From GCA-2401155 sp045047085 (GTDB lineage Bacteria; Pseudomonadota; Alphaproteobacteria; Rhizobiales; Rhizobiaceae): a stretch of 64,000 bases of DNA. Within the stretch, counting starts at the first letter, position 1; every line of letters begins with the position of its first letter. Made by a program: the position numbers and the translations under genes. Below, in pieces: positions 51,305 to 60,147 of the stretch. The notes beneath the pieces are model-generated. The model did no database searches. It was not told the origin of the DNA and was given only the letters and a program-made list of their open reading frames with translations. Location: the NCBI GenBank assembly GCA_045047085.1, contig JASFYT010000046.1, positions 1-64,000 on the forward strand, in the 5' to 3' direction.

Positions 51305-51921
51305 TTGAACCGTGCCTCCAATGCTTCGACTGCGGACTTTGACAAAACAAGCGTTCCGCAACGAAGAATATCATAAACGTTAATCCCCTGCACTGGCAGC
51401 ACATCCATATAAGGAATGTTGCGAGCAGCAAGGCTGAAATTTTTATCGACTTCGGCACCATCAATGAACAGCGCTTTGGACAAGCCCATTTTTGCGAGTG
51501 TGCCTTTGAGATCTGAAGTCTTAGGTGATTTAGCTTTCAAATCATCTACAACAATGAGCTCATCCGCAGCAGCCTTTGAAGACAAAGCATGTCTCAGAGC
51601 AAGTGCGCGAACTTTCTTCGGCATGCCGATTGTATGATCACGAGGTGTTGGGCCAAATGCACGACCACCACCACGGAACTGTGGGGCTTTTGCAGTTGAG
51701 TGACGGGCATTACCTGTCCCCTTCTGCTTATACATTTTTGCGCCAGTGCGGTTGATTTCCGAACGATTTTTTACATCATGAGTACCTGCCCGGCGTTTTG
51801 CCAGTTGGTAACGAACCATGCGGTGCAAAAGATCAGCGCGGGCTTCAAGACCGAAGATATCATCAGCAACAGAAACTTTGCCAGATGCCTTACCTTCAAG
51901 GGTTTTAACTTTAAGATCCAT
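51301..51921 (-). CDS. rplD: 50S ribosomal protein L4
   Basis: A 206-aa L4 with a tunnel-lining loop (MYKQKGTGNARHSTAKAPQF; RGGGRAFGPTPRDHTI). In E. coli L4 also represses the S10 operon. The start shares one base with the rplC stop (TAATG), and its own stop overlaps rplW. Full length. Confidence 0.98.
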   Translation of the reverse strand: MDLKVKTLEGKASGKVSVADDIFGLEARADLLHRMVRYQLAKRRAGTHDVKNRSEINRTGAKMYKQKGTGNARHSTAKAPQFRGGGRAFGPTPRDHTIGMPKKVRALALRHALSSKAAADELIVVDDLKAKSPKTSDLKGTLAKMGLSKALFIDGAEVDKNFSLAARNIPYMDVLPVQGINVYDILRCGTLVLSKSAVEALEARFK

Positions 51922-52646
51922 TATTCAGCTCCCTCGCTAACCGGTGCTTCTTCAGCAGCAGGAACTGCCGCGGCAGCCTTCAAAGCGGCTGGCATTGGAA
52001 CATTGTCAGGCAATGCTTTTTTGACAGCATCACGAACCATGATCCATGCGCCTTTTGAACCAGGTACGGCACCCTTAATAAGGATCAGACCACGTTCTGC
52101 ATCGGTACGAACAACTTCAAGGTTCTGGGTAGTGATACGGGTTGCACCCATATGGCCAGCCATACGCTTGCCTTTAAACACTTTACCAGGATCCTGACAC
52201 TGGCCGGTAGAACCGTGTGAGCGGTGAGAAACAGACACACCGTGAGAAGCCCGAAGGCCCTTAAAGTTGTGACGTTTCATGGCGCCGGCAAAGCCCTTAC
52301 CAATGGAAGTTCCGGTAACATCAACTTTTTGACCAATCACGAAATGTTCGGCAGAGATTTCTGCGCCCACGTCAATCATGTTCTCAGGAGAAACCCTGAA
52401 TTCTGCCAATTTGCGTTTTGGCTCAACTTTTGCAACCGCAAAGTGGCCCCGCATCGGCTGGGTTGTATTTTTGACTTTGGCAGTACCAGCACCGAGCTGG
52501 ACCGCGCTGTAGCCGTTTGCCTCTTCAGTACGCTGGGCAACGACTTGAAGGTTATCAAGCTTCAAAACCGTTACAGGGATCTGCTCACCAGTGTCATTAT
52601 AGACACGGGTCATTCCCAGCTTCTGTGCAATTACACCTGAACGCAT
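51921..52646 (-). CDS. rplC: 50S ribosomal protein L3
   Basis: A 241-aa L3, an early assembly protein reaching the peptidyl-transferase centre. MRSGVIAQKLGMTRVYNDTG start and RASHGVSVSHRSHGSTGQCQ with the conserved Gln. It ends in an Ala/Glu-rich tail (AAAVPAAEEAPVSEGAE) beyond the E. coli length, common in alphaproteobacteria. Between rpsJ and rplD. Confidence 0.97.
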   Translation of the reverse strand: MRSGVIAQKLGMTRVYNDTGEQIPVTVLKLDNLQVVAQRTEEANGYSAVQLGAGTAKVKNTTQPMRGHFAVAKVEPKRKLAEFRVSPENMIDVGAEISAEHFVIGQKVDVTGTSIGKGFAGAMKRHNFKGLRASHGVSVSHRSHGSTGQCQDPGKVFKGKRMAGHMGATRITTQNLEVVRTDAERGLILIKGAVPGSKGAWIMVRDAVKKALPDNVPMPAALKAAAAVPAAEEAPVSEGAE

Positions 52647-52692
52647 TGGTTCAATCCTTAAATCGGAAGCAAGAGCTTCCTTCGAAAATTAG

Positions 52693-53001
52693 TTACAGTT
52701 TGATCTCAATATCCACACCGGCAGAAAGATCGAGCTTCATCAGCGCGTCTACGGTTTGTGGTGTTGGATCAATAATGTCCAAGAGACGTTTGTGAGTCCG
52801 CATTTCGAACTGCTCACGACTCTTCTTATTAACATGCGGCGAACGGTTGACGGTGTACTTCTCTATCCGTGTAGGAAGAGGAACCGGTCCGATCACCTGG
52901 GCACCTGTACGCTTCGCGGTGGAAACAATTTCCTTTGTCGAAGCATCGAGGATGCGGTGGTCAAACGCCTTAAGGCGGATGCGAATGTTTTGGCCGTTCA
53001 T
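52693..53001 (-). CDS. rpsJ: 30S ribosomal protein S10
   Basis: A 102-aa S10 (NIRIRLKAFDHRILDASTKE; PLPTRIEKYTVNRSPHVNKK; RTHKRLLDIIDPTPQTVDAL). It also serves as the antitermination factor NusE. First gene of the S10 block. It lies 77 bp after tuf, with a terminator-like hairpin between them. Confidence 0.98.
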   Translation of the reverse strand: MNGQNIRIRLKAFDHRILDASTKEIVSTAKRTGAQVIGPVPLPTRIEKYTVNRSPHVNKKSREQFEMRTHKRLLDIIDPTPQTVDALMKLDLSAGVDIEIKL

Positions 53002-53034
53002 AGAACTTTAGCTTTCTTCAAAAATGGCAGACTA

Positions 53035-53070
53035 CAAAAAAACCGGGGTATATATTTTCATATACCCCGG
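53035..53070 (-). terminator. Rho-independent terminator after tuf
   Basis: On the minus strand a 10-bp stem (CCGGGGTATA with TATACCCCGG, 8-nt loop) is followed by seven Ts, 9 nt after the tuf stop and 34 nt before rpsJ. T-rich sequence on the other side would also work in the opposite direction. Confidence 0.85.
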
Positions 53071-53078
53071 ATATTTTT

Positions 53079-54254
53079 TTATTCGATAATAGATGCCACG
53101 ATGCCTGAACCAACAGTACGACCACCTTCACGGATAGCAAAGCGAAGCTTTTCTTCCATGGCGATTGGCACAATCAGTTCAACTGACATTTCAACGTTAT
53201 CGCCAGGCATAACCATTTCCACGCCTTCTGGCAGGGAACAAACACCCGTCACATCCGTTGTACGGAAATAGAACTGAGGACGATAATTGGTAAAGAACGG
53301 GGTATGACGGCCACCTTCGTCTTTGGTCAGAATGTAGATTTCTGCCATAAACTTAGAGTGCGGCTTAACTGAACCTGGTTTACAAAGAACCTGGCCACGG
53401 TCAACGTTTTCACGATCAATACCACGGATCAATGCGCCGATGTTGTCGCCTGCTTCACCACGATCAAGCAGTTTGCGGAACATTTCAACACCAGTACAAG
53501 TGGTTTTCTGTGTTTCTTTGATACCAACGATTTCGATTTCGTCGCCAACATTAACAACGCCACGTTCTACACGGCCAGTTACAACAGTACCACGGCCAGA
53601 AATTGAGAACACGTCTTCAATTGGCAGAAGGAACGGCTGATCGATTGGACGCTCGGGCTGTGGAATGAATGTGTCAACAGCTGCCATCAATTCGCGAATT
53701 GCGTTTTCGCCAATTTCAGGATCACGGCCTTCCATTGCTGCAAGAGCTGAACCTTTGATGATTGGCGTATCATCGCCAGGGAAATCATATATAGAAAGTA
53801 GCTCGCGCACTTCCATATCTACAAGTTCAAGAAGCTCTTCATCGTCAACCTGATCAACTTTGTTGAGGAATACAACAACCGCAGGAACACCAACCTGACG
53901 AGCAAGCAAGATGTGCTCACGAGTCTGGGGCATTGGGCCATCAGCTGCTGAACAAACGAGAATTGCGCCATCCATTTGAGCTGCACCAGTGATCATGTTT
54001 TTCACATAATCGGCGTGGCCCGGACAATCTACGTGTGCGTAGTGACGTGCTTCTGTTTCATACTCAACGTGAGCAGTAGAAATGGTGATACCGCGTGCGC
54101 GCTCTTCAGGAGCACCATCGATTTCATCATAAGCTTTAAAATCACCAAAATATTTGGTGATCGCTGCTGTCAGCGTAGTTTTACCATGATCAACGTGGCC
54201 GATTGTGCCTACGTTGCAATGGGGTTTGTTTCGTTCGAATTTCTCTTTTGCCAT
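53079..54254 (-). CDS. tuf: Elongation factor Tu
   Basis: A 391-aa GTPase that delivers aminoacyl-tRNA. G1 GHVDHGKT, G2 RGITIST, G3 DCPGHADY, G4 NKVD, G5 GSAL are all intact. Domains II and III follow (GRGTVVTGRVERG; HTPFFTNYRPQFYFRT). Length is that of alphaproteobacterial EF-Tu. Only this copy lies in the window; many relatives carry a second. It follows fusA and ends at its own terminator. Confidence 0.98.
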   Translation of the reverse strand: MAKEKFERNKPHCNVGTIGHVDHGKTTLTAAITKYFGDFKAYDEIDGAPEERARGITISTAHVEYETEARHYAHVDCPGHADYVKNMITGAAQMDGAILVCSAADGPMPQTREHILLARQVGVPAVVVFLNKVDQVDDEELLELVDMEVRELLSIYDFPGDDTPIIKGSALAAMEGRDPEIGENAIRELMAAVDTFIPQPERPIDQPFLLPIEDVFSISGRGTVVTGRVERGVVNVGDEIEIVGIKETQKTTCTGVEMFRKLLDRGEAGDNIGALIRGIDRENVDRGQVLCKPGSVKPHSKFMAEIYILTKDEGGRHTPFFTNYRPQFYFRTTDVTGVCSLPEGVEMVMPGDNVEMSVELIVPIAMEEKLRFAIREGGRTVGSGIVASIIE

Positions 54255-54314
54255 TTTGGCTCTCCATTGTTTTGCGCAACCTCGATACTTTTGCGCAATG
54301 GTTAAACTAAATTA

Positions 54315-56408
54315 TTATCCTGCGAATTTCTCTTGAATTTCCTGAGAAACAGCATTTGGAACTGGTGAATAATGATCAAACTGCATTGAATATTGGGCAC
54401 GGCCCTGAGACATTGAACGCAAGTTATCAACATACTTAAACATATTGGCTAGAGGTACAAAAGCTTCAACAACCGTTGCAACACCACGAACTTCCTGACC
54501 TTGAATTTGGCCACGACGGGAATTCAAATTACCAATAACATCTCCTAAATAATCTTCAGGAGTTACAACTTCAACCTTCATGATTGGCTCAAGCAACTGA
54601 GCACCAAGGTTGTTTTTATTTTCCCGGAAGCAAGCGCGCGCGGCAATTTCGAATGCCAATACACTGGAATCCACGTCATGGTATGCGCCATCAAAGAGCG
54701 TTGCTTTAACACTCAACATTGGGAAACCAGCCAATGGTCCGGATGAAAGCACCGACTTAAGGCCTTTTTCCACCCCGGGAATGTACTCCTTAGGAACGTT
54801 ACCGCCAACAACTTTGCTGATAAACTCGAACTCTTCCGAATCCGGGTTTGGTTCAAACAAAATCTTAACACGAGCAAACTGACCAGAACCGCCGGACTGT
54901 TTCTTGTGAGTGTAATCAGCTTCGTATGTACGAGTGATTGTCTCACGATATGCAACCTGTGGCTCGCCAACATTGGCTTCAACACCAAATTCGCGCCTCA
55001 TGCGATCAACCAGAATATCGAGATGCAACTCACCCATGCCAGCGATGATTGTCTGACCGGATTCTTCATCGGAAGAAACACGAAAAGAAGGATCCTCAGC
55101 AGCAAGGCGATTAAGCGCCACGCCCATTTTTTCCTGATCGACTTTGGTTTTAGGCTCAATCGCAATCTGAATAACCGGATCTGGGAATTCCATGCGCTCA
55201 AGGATAACAGGTTTAAGCGGATCACAAAGAGTATCCCCTGTTGTGGTCATCTTAAGACCGGCAATCGCAACAATGTCGCCTGCGTAGGCTTCTTTGATAT
55301 CTTCGCGATCATTTGAGTGCATCAACAACATACGACCAACGCGCTCGCGCTTGTCCTTAACAGAATTGAGAACAGTCACGCCCGTTTCCAGATGACCGGA
55401 ATAGATACGACAAAAAGTCAAAGTACCAACGAACGGATCGTTCATGATTTTGAATGCAAGAATACCAAGCGGCGCATCATCAGAAGCTTCGCGAGTAGTA
55501 GCTTCTTCAGTCTTAACATCAATACCCTTCACTGAAGGGATATCAATTGGACTTGGAAGGAAATCTATCACTGCATCAAGAAGAGGCTGCACGCCTTTGT
55601 TTTTAAAGGCAGAGCCACAAAGAACCGGATAGTATTCAGCGGCGATTGTTCCGATACGGATCAACGCGCGAAGCTTATCAGTTGTTGGCTCCGTACCTTC
55701 AAGATAGGCTTCCATTGCAGCTTCGTCGTTTTCGACAGCAGCTTCAACAAGACGCTCACGGAATTCAGCAGCACGCTCTTTAAGGTCATCAGGGATTTCA
55801 ACAACATCCCATTCAGCACCGAGGTTTTCTGATTTCCAGACCAACGCATTCATCTCGATGAGATCAACAACACCGGCAAATTCGTTTTCAGCGCCGATTG
55901 GCAATTGAAGAACCAGCGGAGTACCACCCAAACGCTCAGTGATCATCTCAACGGAGCGATAGAAGTCAGCACCGATCTTGTCCATTTTATTGACGAAAAT
56001 CATGCGAGGCACAGAATATTTATCAGCCTGACGCCAAACAGTTTCTGTTTGAGGCTCAACACCTGCGTTAGCATCCAGAAGAGCAATCGCACCATCGAGA
56101 ACACGCAAAGAACGCTCAACTTCAATAGTAAAGTCCACGTGGCCTGGAGTATCGATGATGTTGAAGCGGTGCTTCACGCCATCGCGGTCAGGCCAAAATG
56201 TAGTTGTCGCAGCAGATGTGATCGTGATGCCACGTTCCTGCTCCTGCTCCATCCAATCCATTGTCGCAGCGCCATCATGCACTTCGCCAATTTTGTGACT
56301 TTTGCCAGTATAATACAGAATGCGTTCGGTAGTCGTGGTTTTGCCCGCATCAATATGCGCCATGATTCCGAAATTGCGATAATGTTCAATAGCGAATTCA
56401 CGTGCCAT
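54315..56408 (-). CDS. fusA: Elongation factor G
   Basis: A 697-aa translocase GTPase. G1 AHIDAGKTTT, G2 RGITITSAATT, G3 DTPGHVDFT, G4 NKMD, with domains II to V at normal length and the conserved DVDSSVLAFEIAARACFRE in domain IV. ATG 56408 (MAREFAIEHYRN) was chosen, with GAAGG upstream. The 10-codon longer reading is not family-like. Between rpsG and tuf. Confidence 0.98.
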   Translation of the reverse strand: MAREFAIEHYRNFGIMAHIDAGKTTTTERILYYTGKSHKIGEVHDGAATMDWMEQEQERGITITSAATTTFWPDRDGVKHRFNIIDTPGHVDFTIEVERSLRVLDGAIALLDANAGVEPQTETVWRQADKYSVPRMIFVNKMDKIGADFYRSVEMITERLGGTPLVLQLPIGAENEFAGVVDLIEMNALVWKSENLGAEWDVVEIPDDLKERAAEFRERLVEAAVENDEAAMEAYLEGTEPTTDKLRALIRIGTIAAEYYPVLCGSAFKNKGVQPLLDAVIDFLPSPIDIPSVKGIDVKTEEATTREASDDAPLGILAFKIMNDPFVGTLTFCRIYSGHLETGVTVLNSVKDKRERVGRMLLMHSNDREDIKEAYAGDIVAIAGLKMTTTGDTLCDPLKPVILERMEFPDPVIQIAIEPKTKVDQEKMGVALNRLAAEDPSFRVSSDEESGQTIIAGMGELHLDILVDRMRREFGVEANVGEPQVAYRETITRTYEADYTHKKQSGGSGQFARVKILFEPNPDSEEFEFISKVVGGNVPKEYIPGVEKGLKSVLSSGPLAGFPMLSVKATLFDGAYHDVDSSVLAFEIAARACFRENKNNLGAQLLEPIMKVEVVTPEDYLGDVIGNLNSRRGQIQGQEVRGVATVVEAFVPLANMFKYVDNLRSMSQGRAQYSMQFDHYSPVPNAVSQEIQEKFAG

Positions 56409-56466
56409 TGTATCAAACCTTCGTTTTGCCGATATCACCTCACTAGGCGCATCGGTCTGAAATTAA

Positions 56467-56937
56467 CTACCAGCGATAATGGGAGAATGCTTTATTTGCA
56501 TCTGCCATTTTATGAGTATCTTCGCGCTTCTTAACAGCATTACCGCGGTTATTTGCAGCATCCATCAATTCACCTGAAAGACGGCTAACCATTGTTGTTT
56601 CATTGCGCTTGCGTGCAGCGTCGATCACCCAACGAATTGCAAGAGCCTGACGACGCTCAGTACGAACCTCAACAGGAACCTGATAGGTTGCACCACCAAC
56701 ACGACGGGAACGAACCTCAACGTGTGGAGCCACATTTTCCAATGCCGAGTGAAACGTTTCAATCGGATCAGCTTTACCTTTTTCTTCAACCTGCGTAAGC
56801 GCACCATATACGATACGTTCTGCAACAGATTTCTTTCCATCCAACATGATGGAGTTCATGAACTTCATGAGAACCAGATCACCATATTTTGGATCCGGGT
56901 TAATTTCTCGTTTTTCTGCGCGGTGGCGACGGGACAT
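56467..56937 (-). CDS. rpsG: 30S ribosomal protein S7
   Basis: A 156-aa S7, a primary binder of the 16S 3' domain and, in E. coli, repressor of the str operon. MSRRHRAEKREINPDPKYGD start and VRSRRVGGATYQVPVEVRTE are diagnostic. Full length. 21 bp after rpsL. Confidence 0.98.
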   Translation of the reverse strand: MSRRHRAEKREINPDPKYGDLVLMKFMNSIMLDGKKSVAERIVYGALTQVEEKGKADPIETFHSALENVAPHVEVRSRRVGGATYQVPVEVRTERRQALAIRWVIDAARKRNETTMVSRLSGELMDAANNRGNAVKKREDTHKMADANKAFSHYRW

Positions 56938-56958
56938 ATAATTCTTACCTTCTTGGCA

Positions 56959-57330
56959 CTACTTAGGACGCTTAGCGCCGTATTTCGAACGACGCTGCTT
57001 ACGGTCTTTAACACCCTGGGTATCCAGCACACCACGAATGACGTGATAGCGAACGCCGGGCAAATCTTTCACGCGTCCGCCGCGGATCATCACCACTGAG
57101 TGTTCCTGCAGGTTATGCCCCTCACCCGGGATATAACCAATCACCTCAAAACCATTGGTCAAACGAATCTTCGCCACTTTACGAAGGGCCGAGTTCGGCT
57201 TTTTTGGTGTCGTTGTATAAACTCGTGTGCATACACCACGTTTTTGTGGGCACGCTTCCATTGCTGGAACTTTGTTGCGTTTTACGACCGGCTTGCGGGG
57301 CTTACGCACCAATTGGTTAATGGTTGGCAT
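56959..57330 (-). CDS. rpsL: 30S ribosomal protein S12
   Basis: A 123-aa S12 of the decoding centre. VYTTTPKKPNSALRKVAKI contains the Lys residue (K43 region) whose change gives streptomycin resistance, and GRVKDLPGVRYHVIRG holds the second such site. Both look wild-type. First gene of the ribosomal super-operon here, preceded by a long untranslated stretch with a good promoter. Confidence 0.98.
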   Translation of the reverse strand: MPTINQLVRKPRKPVVKRNKVPAMEACPQKRGVCTRVYTTTPKKPNSALRKVAKIRLTNGFEVIGYIPGEGHNLQEHSVVMIRGGRVKDLPGVRYHVIRGVLDTQGVKDRKQRRSKYGAKRPK

Positions 57331-57805
57331 TAAACCTAACCCTTTTCACACTGCGCTGATTTTGACCCGTTAAGACCATTTTCAGCAAATAGTTTCAGAT
57401 GGCGCCGTGCATTTTGCCGAGACATCACCCATACAATAAAGGCCCAACCCATCGAAATTAAATTTCAATCGGGAGAACCTTAGATAAAACAGAGGACCAG
57501 AAAACCGGTCATGCATTCGTTCTATATTTGCGGTTAAACCCCGTTTGAGACTGGCATCCGAGCTAGGCGCTATGGATGTTAGTTAGACTCACGTAGGTCC
57601 GTTATGGGGTTCAATAGGACTTTGGCGTCGTTACGTCAAGCCTAATTTCTAAATTTTTGGAGTCAAAACAGTCATTTAGAAGGCTTTGTAATTCATGCCT
57701 GCACCCAACATTCAAATTTAGGGGTATATGCAGTTTTATCCATCGCGCCGCTTGTCAGCTATGGTATAGTGATTCATCCTTCCAATAATGTAAAATTTGT
57801 CAAAA
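57331..57805. other. 475-bp intergenic region upstream of rpsL
   Basis: No gene is seen. It holds the candidate rpsL promoter at 57611-57639 and about 270 bases of presumed rpsL leader. The remaining 165 bp should contain the promoter of the divergent 109-aa gene, but I find no strong hexamer pair for it. I recognise no riboswitch family in the leader. Confidence 0.6.
57611..57639 (-). promoter_or_regulatory. Candidate promoter of the str/ribosomal super-operon
   Basis: On the minus strand TTGACG (57639-57634) and TATTGA (57616-57611) are separated by exactly 17 bp. Transcription would begin near 57604 and give a leader of about 270 nt before rpsL. Confidence 0.55.
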
Positions 57806-58135
57806 ATGCCCAACCCTACTACCGAAAATGACTTTGAAGATATGCCGATGATTTTTGTCATTATTGGCGAAGCCCGTTTAGTCAAAGGTGGGACGAAAGT
57901 CCCCTTTAATGCGCTTCTAGCGGCACCTGATGACGATACAGCGGTCCATATGGTGCTCGAATCGCTGGCACAAGAAGGCTATAAGGAAGCAGATTTGCAC
58001 CAGATCGGTAATTTGGACGAGCGCCCCGAAAAGGAAGAGTTTCTGGCAGCTTACGAATCCGCACTTGCTGGTGAGATTGCTCTGATTGTTTACGAGAACG
58101 ACGACATAGATCACACTGCACTGACATTGCATTAG
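57806..58135 (+). CDS. Hypothetical small acidic protein (109 aa)
   Basis: I do not recognise a named family. It is a 109-aa soluble, acidic, alpha/beta-looking protein: MIFVIIGEARLVKGGTKV as a strand pair, AAPDDDTAVHMVLESLAQEG as a helix, AAYESALAGEIALIVYEND near the end. No signal peptide or membrane span. The start is ATG 57806 (MPNPTTEN). A TTG three codons earlier is possible and no clear ribosome site is seen. It is divergent from rpsL and alone on its strand until the lyxose-isomerase-like gene. Confidence 0.65.
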   Translation: MPNPTTENDFEDMPMIFVIIGEARLVKGGTKVPFNALLAAPDDDTAVHMVLESLAQEGYKEADLHQIGNLDERPEKEEFLAAYESALAGEIALIVYENDDIDHTALTLH

Positions 58136-58432
58136 ACCTTCTCTAAGCTCATTATTTTCGCAAGCCTTCGATATGGCTCTATCGGGCAAGCTATTGCGGC
58201 AGCCCTGTAATGCGAAACAGTGATTCTCTACCCCATGTTTTGATATGTATCGGAACCAGTTACGGCGTTTAAAATGTTTGCTGACGCTTTTTGTTCAGCT
58301 TTAGGATATTTGATTCTTGAATCCATCGGTCCGGCTACGAGAAATTTAATTCATTTTTGCAGAAAACGATTTTGCTGAAGCGGCAAGCATCATTATACAT
58401 GTACTCTATAGTTGCTCAAAAAGGATGAACTG
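58136..58432. other. Intergenic region (297 bp)
   Basis: No gene seen. Near its right end lies the candidate promoter at 58372-58399. The rest shows no notable repeat or hairpin. Confidence 0.4.
58372..58399 (+). promoter_or_regulatory. Candidate promoter of the D-lyxose-isomerase-like gene
   Basis: TTGCTG (58372-58377) and TATACA (58394-58399) are 16 bp apart and would give a leader of about 28 nt. The match is moderate. Confidence 0.35.
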
Positions 58433-59122
58433 ATGAACCGCTCCGAAATCAACACCATTATTCGTGAAAGCAATGCTTTTATCCGTTCCTTTGGATTCGT
58501 CATGCCGCCATTTGCTTACTGGTCTGCTGATGAAATGAAGGAACGCGTAAAAAGTGACAGTCCTACCATTGCTGAAAACCGGCTCGGTTGGGATATCACC
58601 GACTATGGGCAGGGTAAATTTGCTGATCTCGGCCTGTTTTTGTTCACTATGCGTAACGGCTCCAACGCCAACATCGCCAAGGGCAAGGGTGTATTGTTTG
58701 CCGAAAAAATTATGATCAGCCGAGAGAATCAGATGTCGCCGATGCATCGTCATAACGTCAAGACAGAGGATATAATCAATCGAGGAGGTGCTACGCTGGT
58801 GATTGAGTTATTTGCAGCTTTGCCAGATGGCAGCATCGACCCTGATAGCGATATTCAAGTGATGACCGATGGCCGCGTGCGCAACTTGAAAGCGGGTGAA
58901 CATCTGGCCCTTTCACCTGGCGAAAGCGTTACTCTGTACCCCAATCACTGGCATGCCTTTTGGAGCGAAGGCGGCGATGTGCTGATTGGCGAAGTCAGTA
59001 ATGTGAATGATGATCTGACCGACAACATTTTCCGCGAGCAGATCGGGCGGTTTTCAGAAATTTCCGAAGACGAACAACCGTTGCATTTGCTCGTTTCCGA
59101 CTATGATAAGTGGTTGCGATAA
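58433..59122 (+). CDS. D-lyxose isomerase-like cupin
   Basis: A 229-aa cupin protein resembling D-lyxose ketol-isomerases (YdaE type; the E. coli O157 enzyme is 227 aa), which interconvert D-lyxose and D-xylulose. The metal ligands of the family appear as MHRHNVKTEDIINRGG (two His and Glu) and the later His in PNHWHAFWSE. Length and motif order match. The ATG at 58433 has AGGA 7 nt upstream. No sugar kinase or transporter is beside it, so the physiological sugar is open. The stop codon lies inside a perfect 15-bp inverted repeat. Confidence 0.85.
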   Translation: MNRSEINTIIRESNAFIRSFGFVMPPFAYWSADEMKERVKSDSPTIAENRLGWDITDYGQGKFADLGLFLFTMRNGSNANIAKGKGVLFAEKIMISRENQMSPMHRHNVKTEDIINRGGATLVIELFAALPDGSIDPDSDIQVMTDGRVRNLKAGEHLALSPGESVTLYPNHWHAFWSEGGDVLIGEVSNVNDDLTDNIFREQIGRFSEISEDEQPLHLLVSDYDKWLR

Positions 59123-59150
59123 ATGGCTGCGATAGGCAGCCATTTATCGC
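59116..59150. terminator. Perfect 15-bp hairpin between convergent genes
   Basis: GCGATAAATGGCTGC and GCAGCCATTTATCGC flank a 5-nt loop (GATAG). The left arm contains the stop codon of the lyxose-isomerase-like gene, and the right arm ends 9 bp before the stop of the L,D-transpeptidase. No T-run follows, so termination would be of the hairpin-only kind, or the hairpin may protect mRNA ends. Confidence 0.5.
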
Positions 59151-59159
59151 CGAATCGGT

Positions 59160-59882
59160 TTAGCGATTTTCCGTATAGGTGGGCGGAGCATGGCGAACGA
59201 TGACTTTTGCACCCGGTTTCACCCGTTCATAAAGATCAATCACATCCTGATTGATCATGCGGAAGCAGCCGCTTGAAGCGTTTTTCCCGATGCTCAATGG
59301 ATAATTGGTGCCATGGATACGGTACATGGTGTCCTTGCCATCTTTAAACAGATACATGGCGCGGGCACCTAGCGGATTTTGTATGCCTGCTGGCATACCA
59401 TCAGCATAGGCGGCCAGTTTCGGGCTGCGGGCGATCATTTCTGCAGGCGGGGTCCATGTGGGCCATTTGGTTTTTCGCTTGACCACAGCATCCCCTGACC
59501 ATTCAAACCCTTCCTTGCCAACGGCAATGCCGTAGCGGATGGCTTTACCGCCGCGTTGCACCAGATAAAGGAACGGCCCGGTTGTATCAACGATGATTGT
59601 GCCGGCCTTATATCGGGTACGAAGGCTCACGACTCGGCGCAAATAACGTTCACGCATTTTTGTATAATCGAAGGCTGGAAGCGAAATATCATCATCTACA
59701 ATGGGAGCATAAGCATAGGAAGCCGTTGAGACCACATCGACGGAAGAAAGCGCGATCGTCGGCTCGCCCAATGTAGAATTAGTCGAGTTACAACCGGTGA
59801 GAGCGAGAACAGCGCCCAGCATTGCAGCGCTTTGCCATTTAATGGATTTGCTGCCGTGGGCGGTTATATTGGCGTTCGACAT
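59160..59882 (-). CDS. L,D-transpeptidase, lipoprotein
   Basis: A 240-aa YkuD-domain enzyme that either crosslinks peptidoglycan or joins it to an outer-membrane protein. The N-terminus is a lipoprotein signal with lipobox LTGC (Cys31). The catalytic domain contains YRIHGTNYPLSIGKNASSGC and the following FRM, with the His and nucleophile Cys206 in place. Size and domain resemble the ErfK/YbiS group, which in alphaproteobacteria includes enzymes anchoring outer-membrane beta-barrels to the wall. The ATG has GAGGA 9 nt upstream. Confidence 0.92.
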   Translation of the reverse strand: MSNANITAHGSKSIKWQSAAMLGAVLALTGCNSTNSTLGEPTIALSSVDVVSTASYAYAPIVDDDISLPAFDYTKMRERYLRRVVSLRTRYKAGTIIVDTTGPFLYLVQRGGKAIRYGIAVGKEGFEWSGDAVVKRKTKWPTWTPPAEMIARSPKLAAYADGMPAGIQNPLGARAMYLFKDGKDTMYRIHGTNYPLSIGKNASSGCFRMINQDVIDLYERVKPGAKVIVRHAPPTYTENR

Positions 59883-60147
59883 TATAGAGGTTCCTCAATC
59901 TGACTACCCAAAAGGATATTGTGCGTTGTCAGTCCAAAAACACACGCCCCGATGCCTCTTGACTACTTGTTCCGTGTTATCACGCATTTTTGAAGAAATT
60001 GCAAAATTCTGGAGCACAAATATTCGTGTGCGGAGGAATCCCTGAAATTGACCATTGCTCCAGCCATCCTGTATAATTGACATGATCCGGTCTTTGCTCA
60101 AGATTAGAGACAAATAATCATGCATGAAATTACAGAGAGAGTATCAA

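Noticed and set aside
55905..56534. 209-codon plus-strand open frame across fusA and rpsG
   Set aside because: Both genes on the other strand are certain. The frame is an antisense by-product of their codon use.
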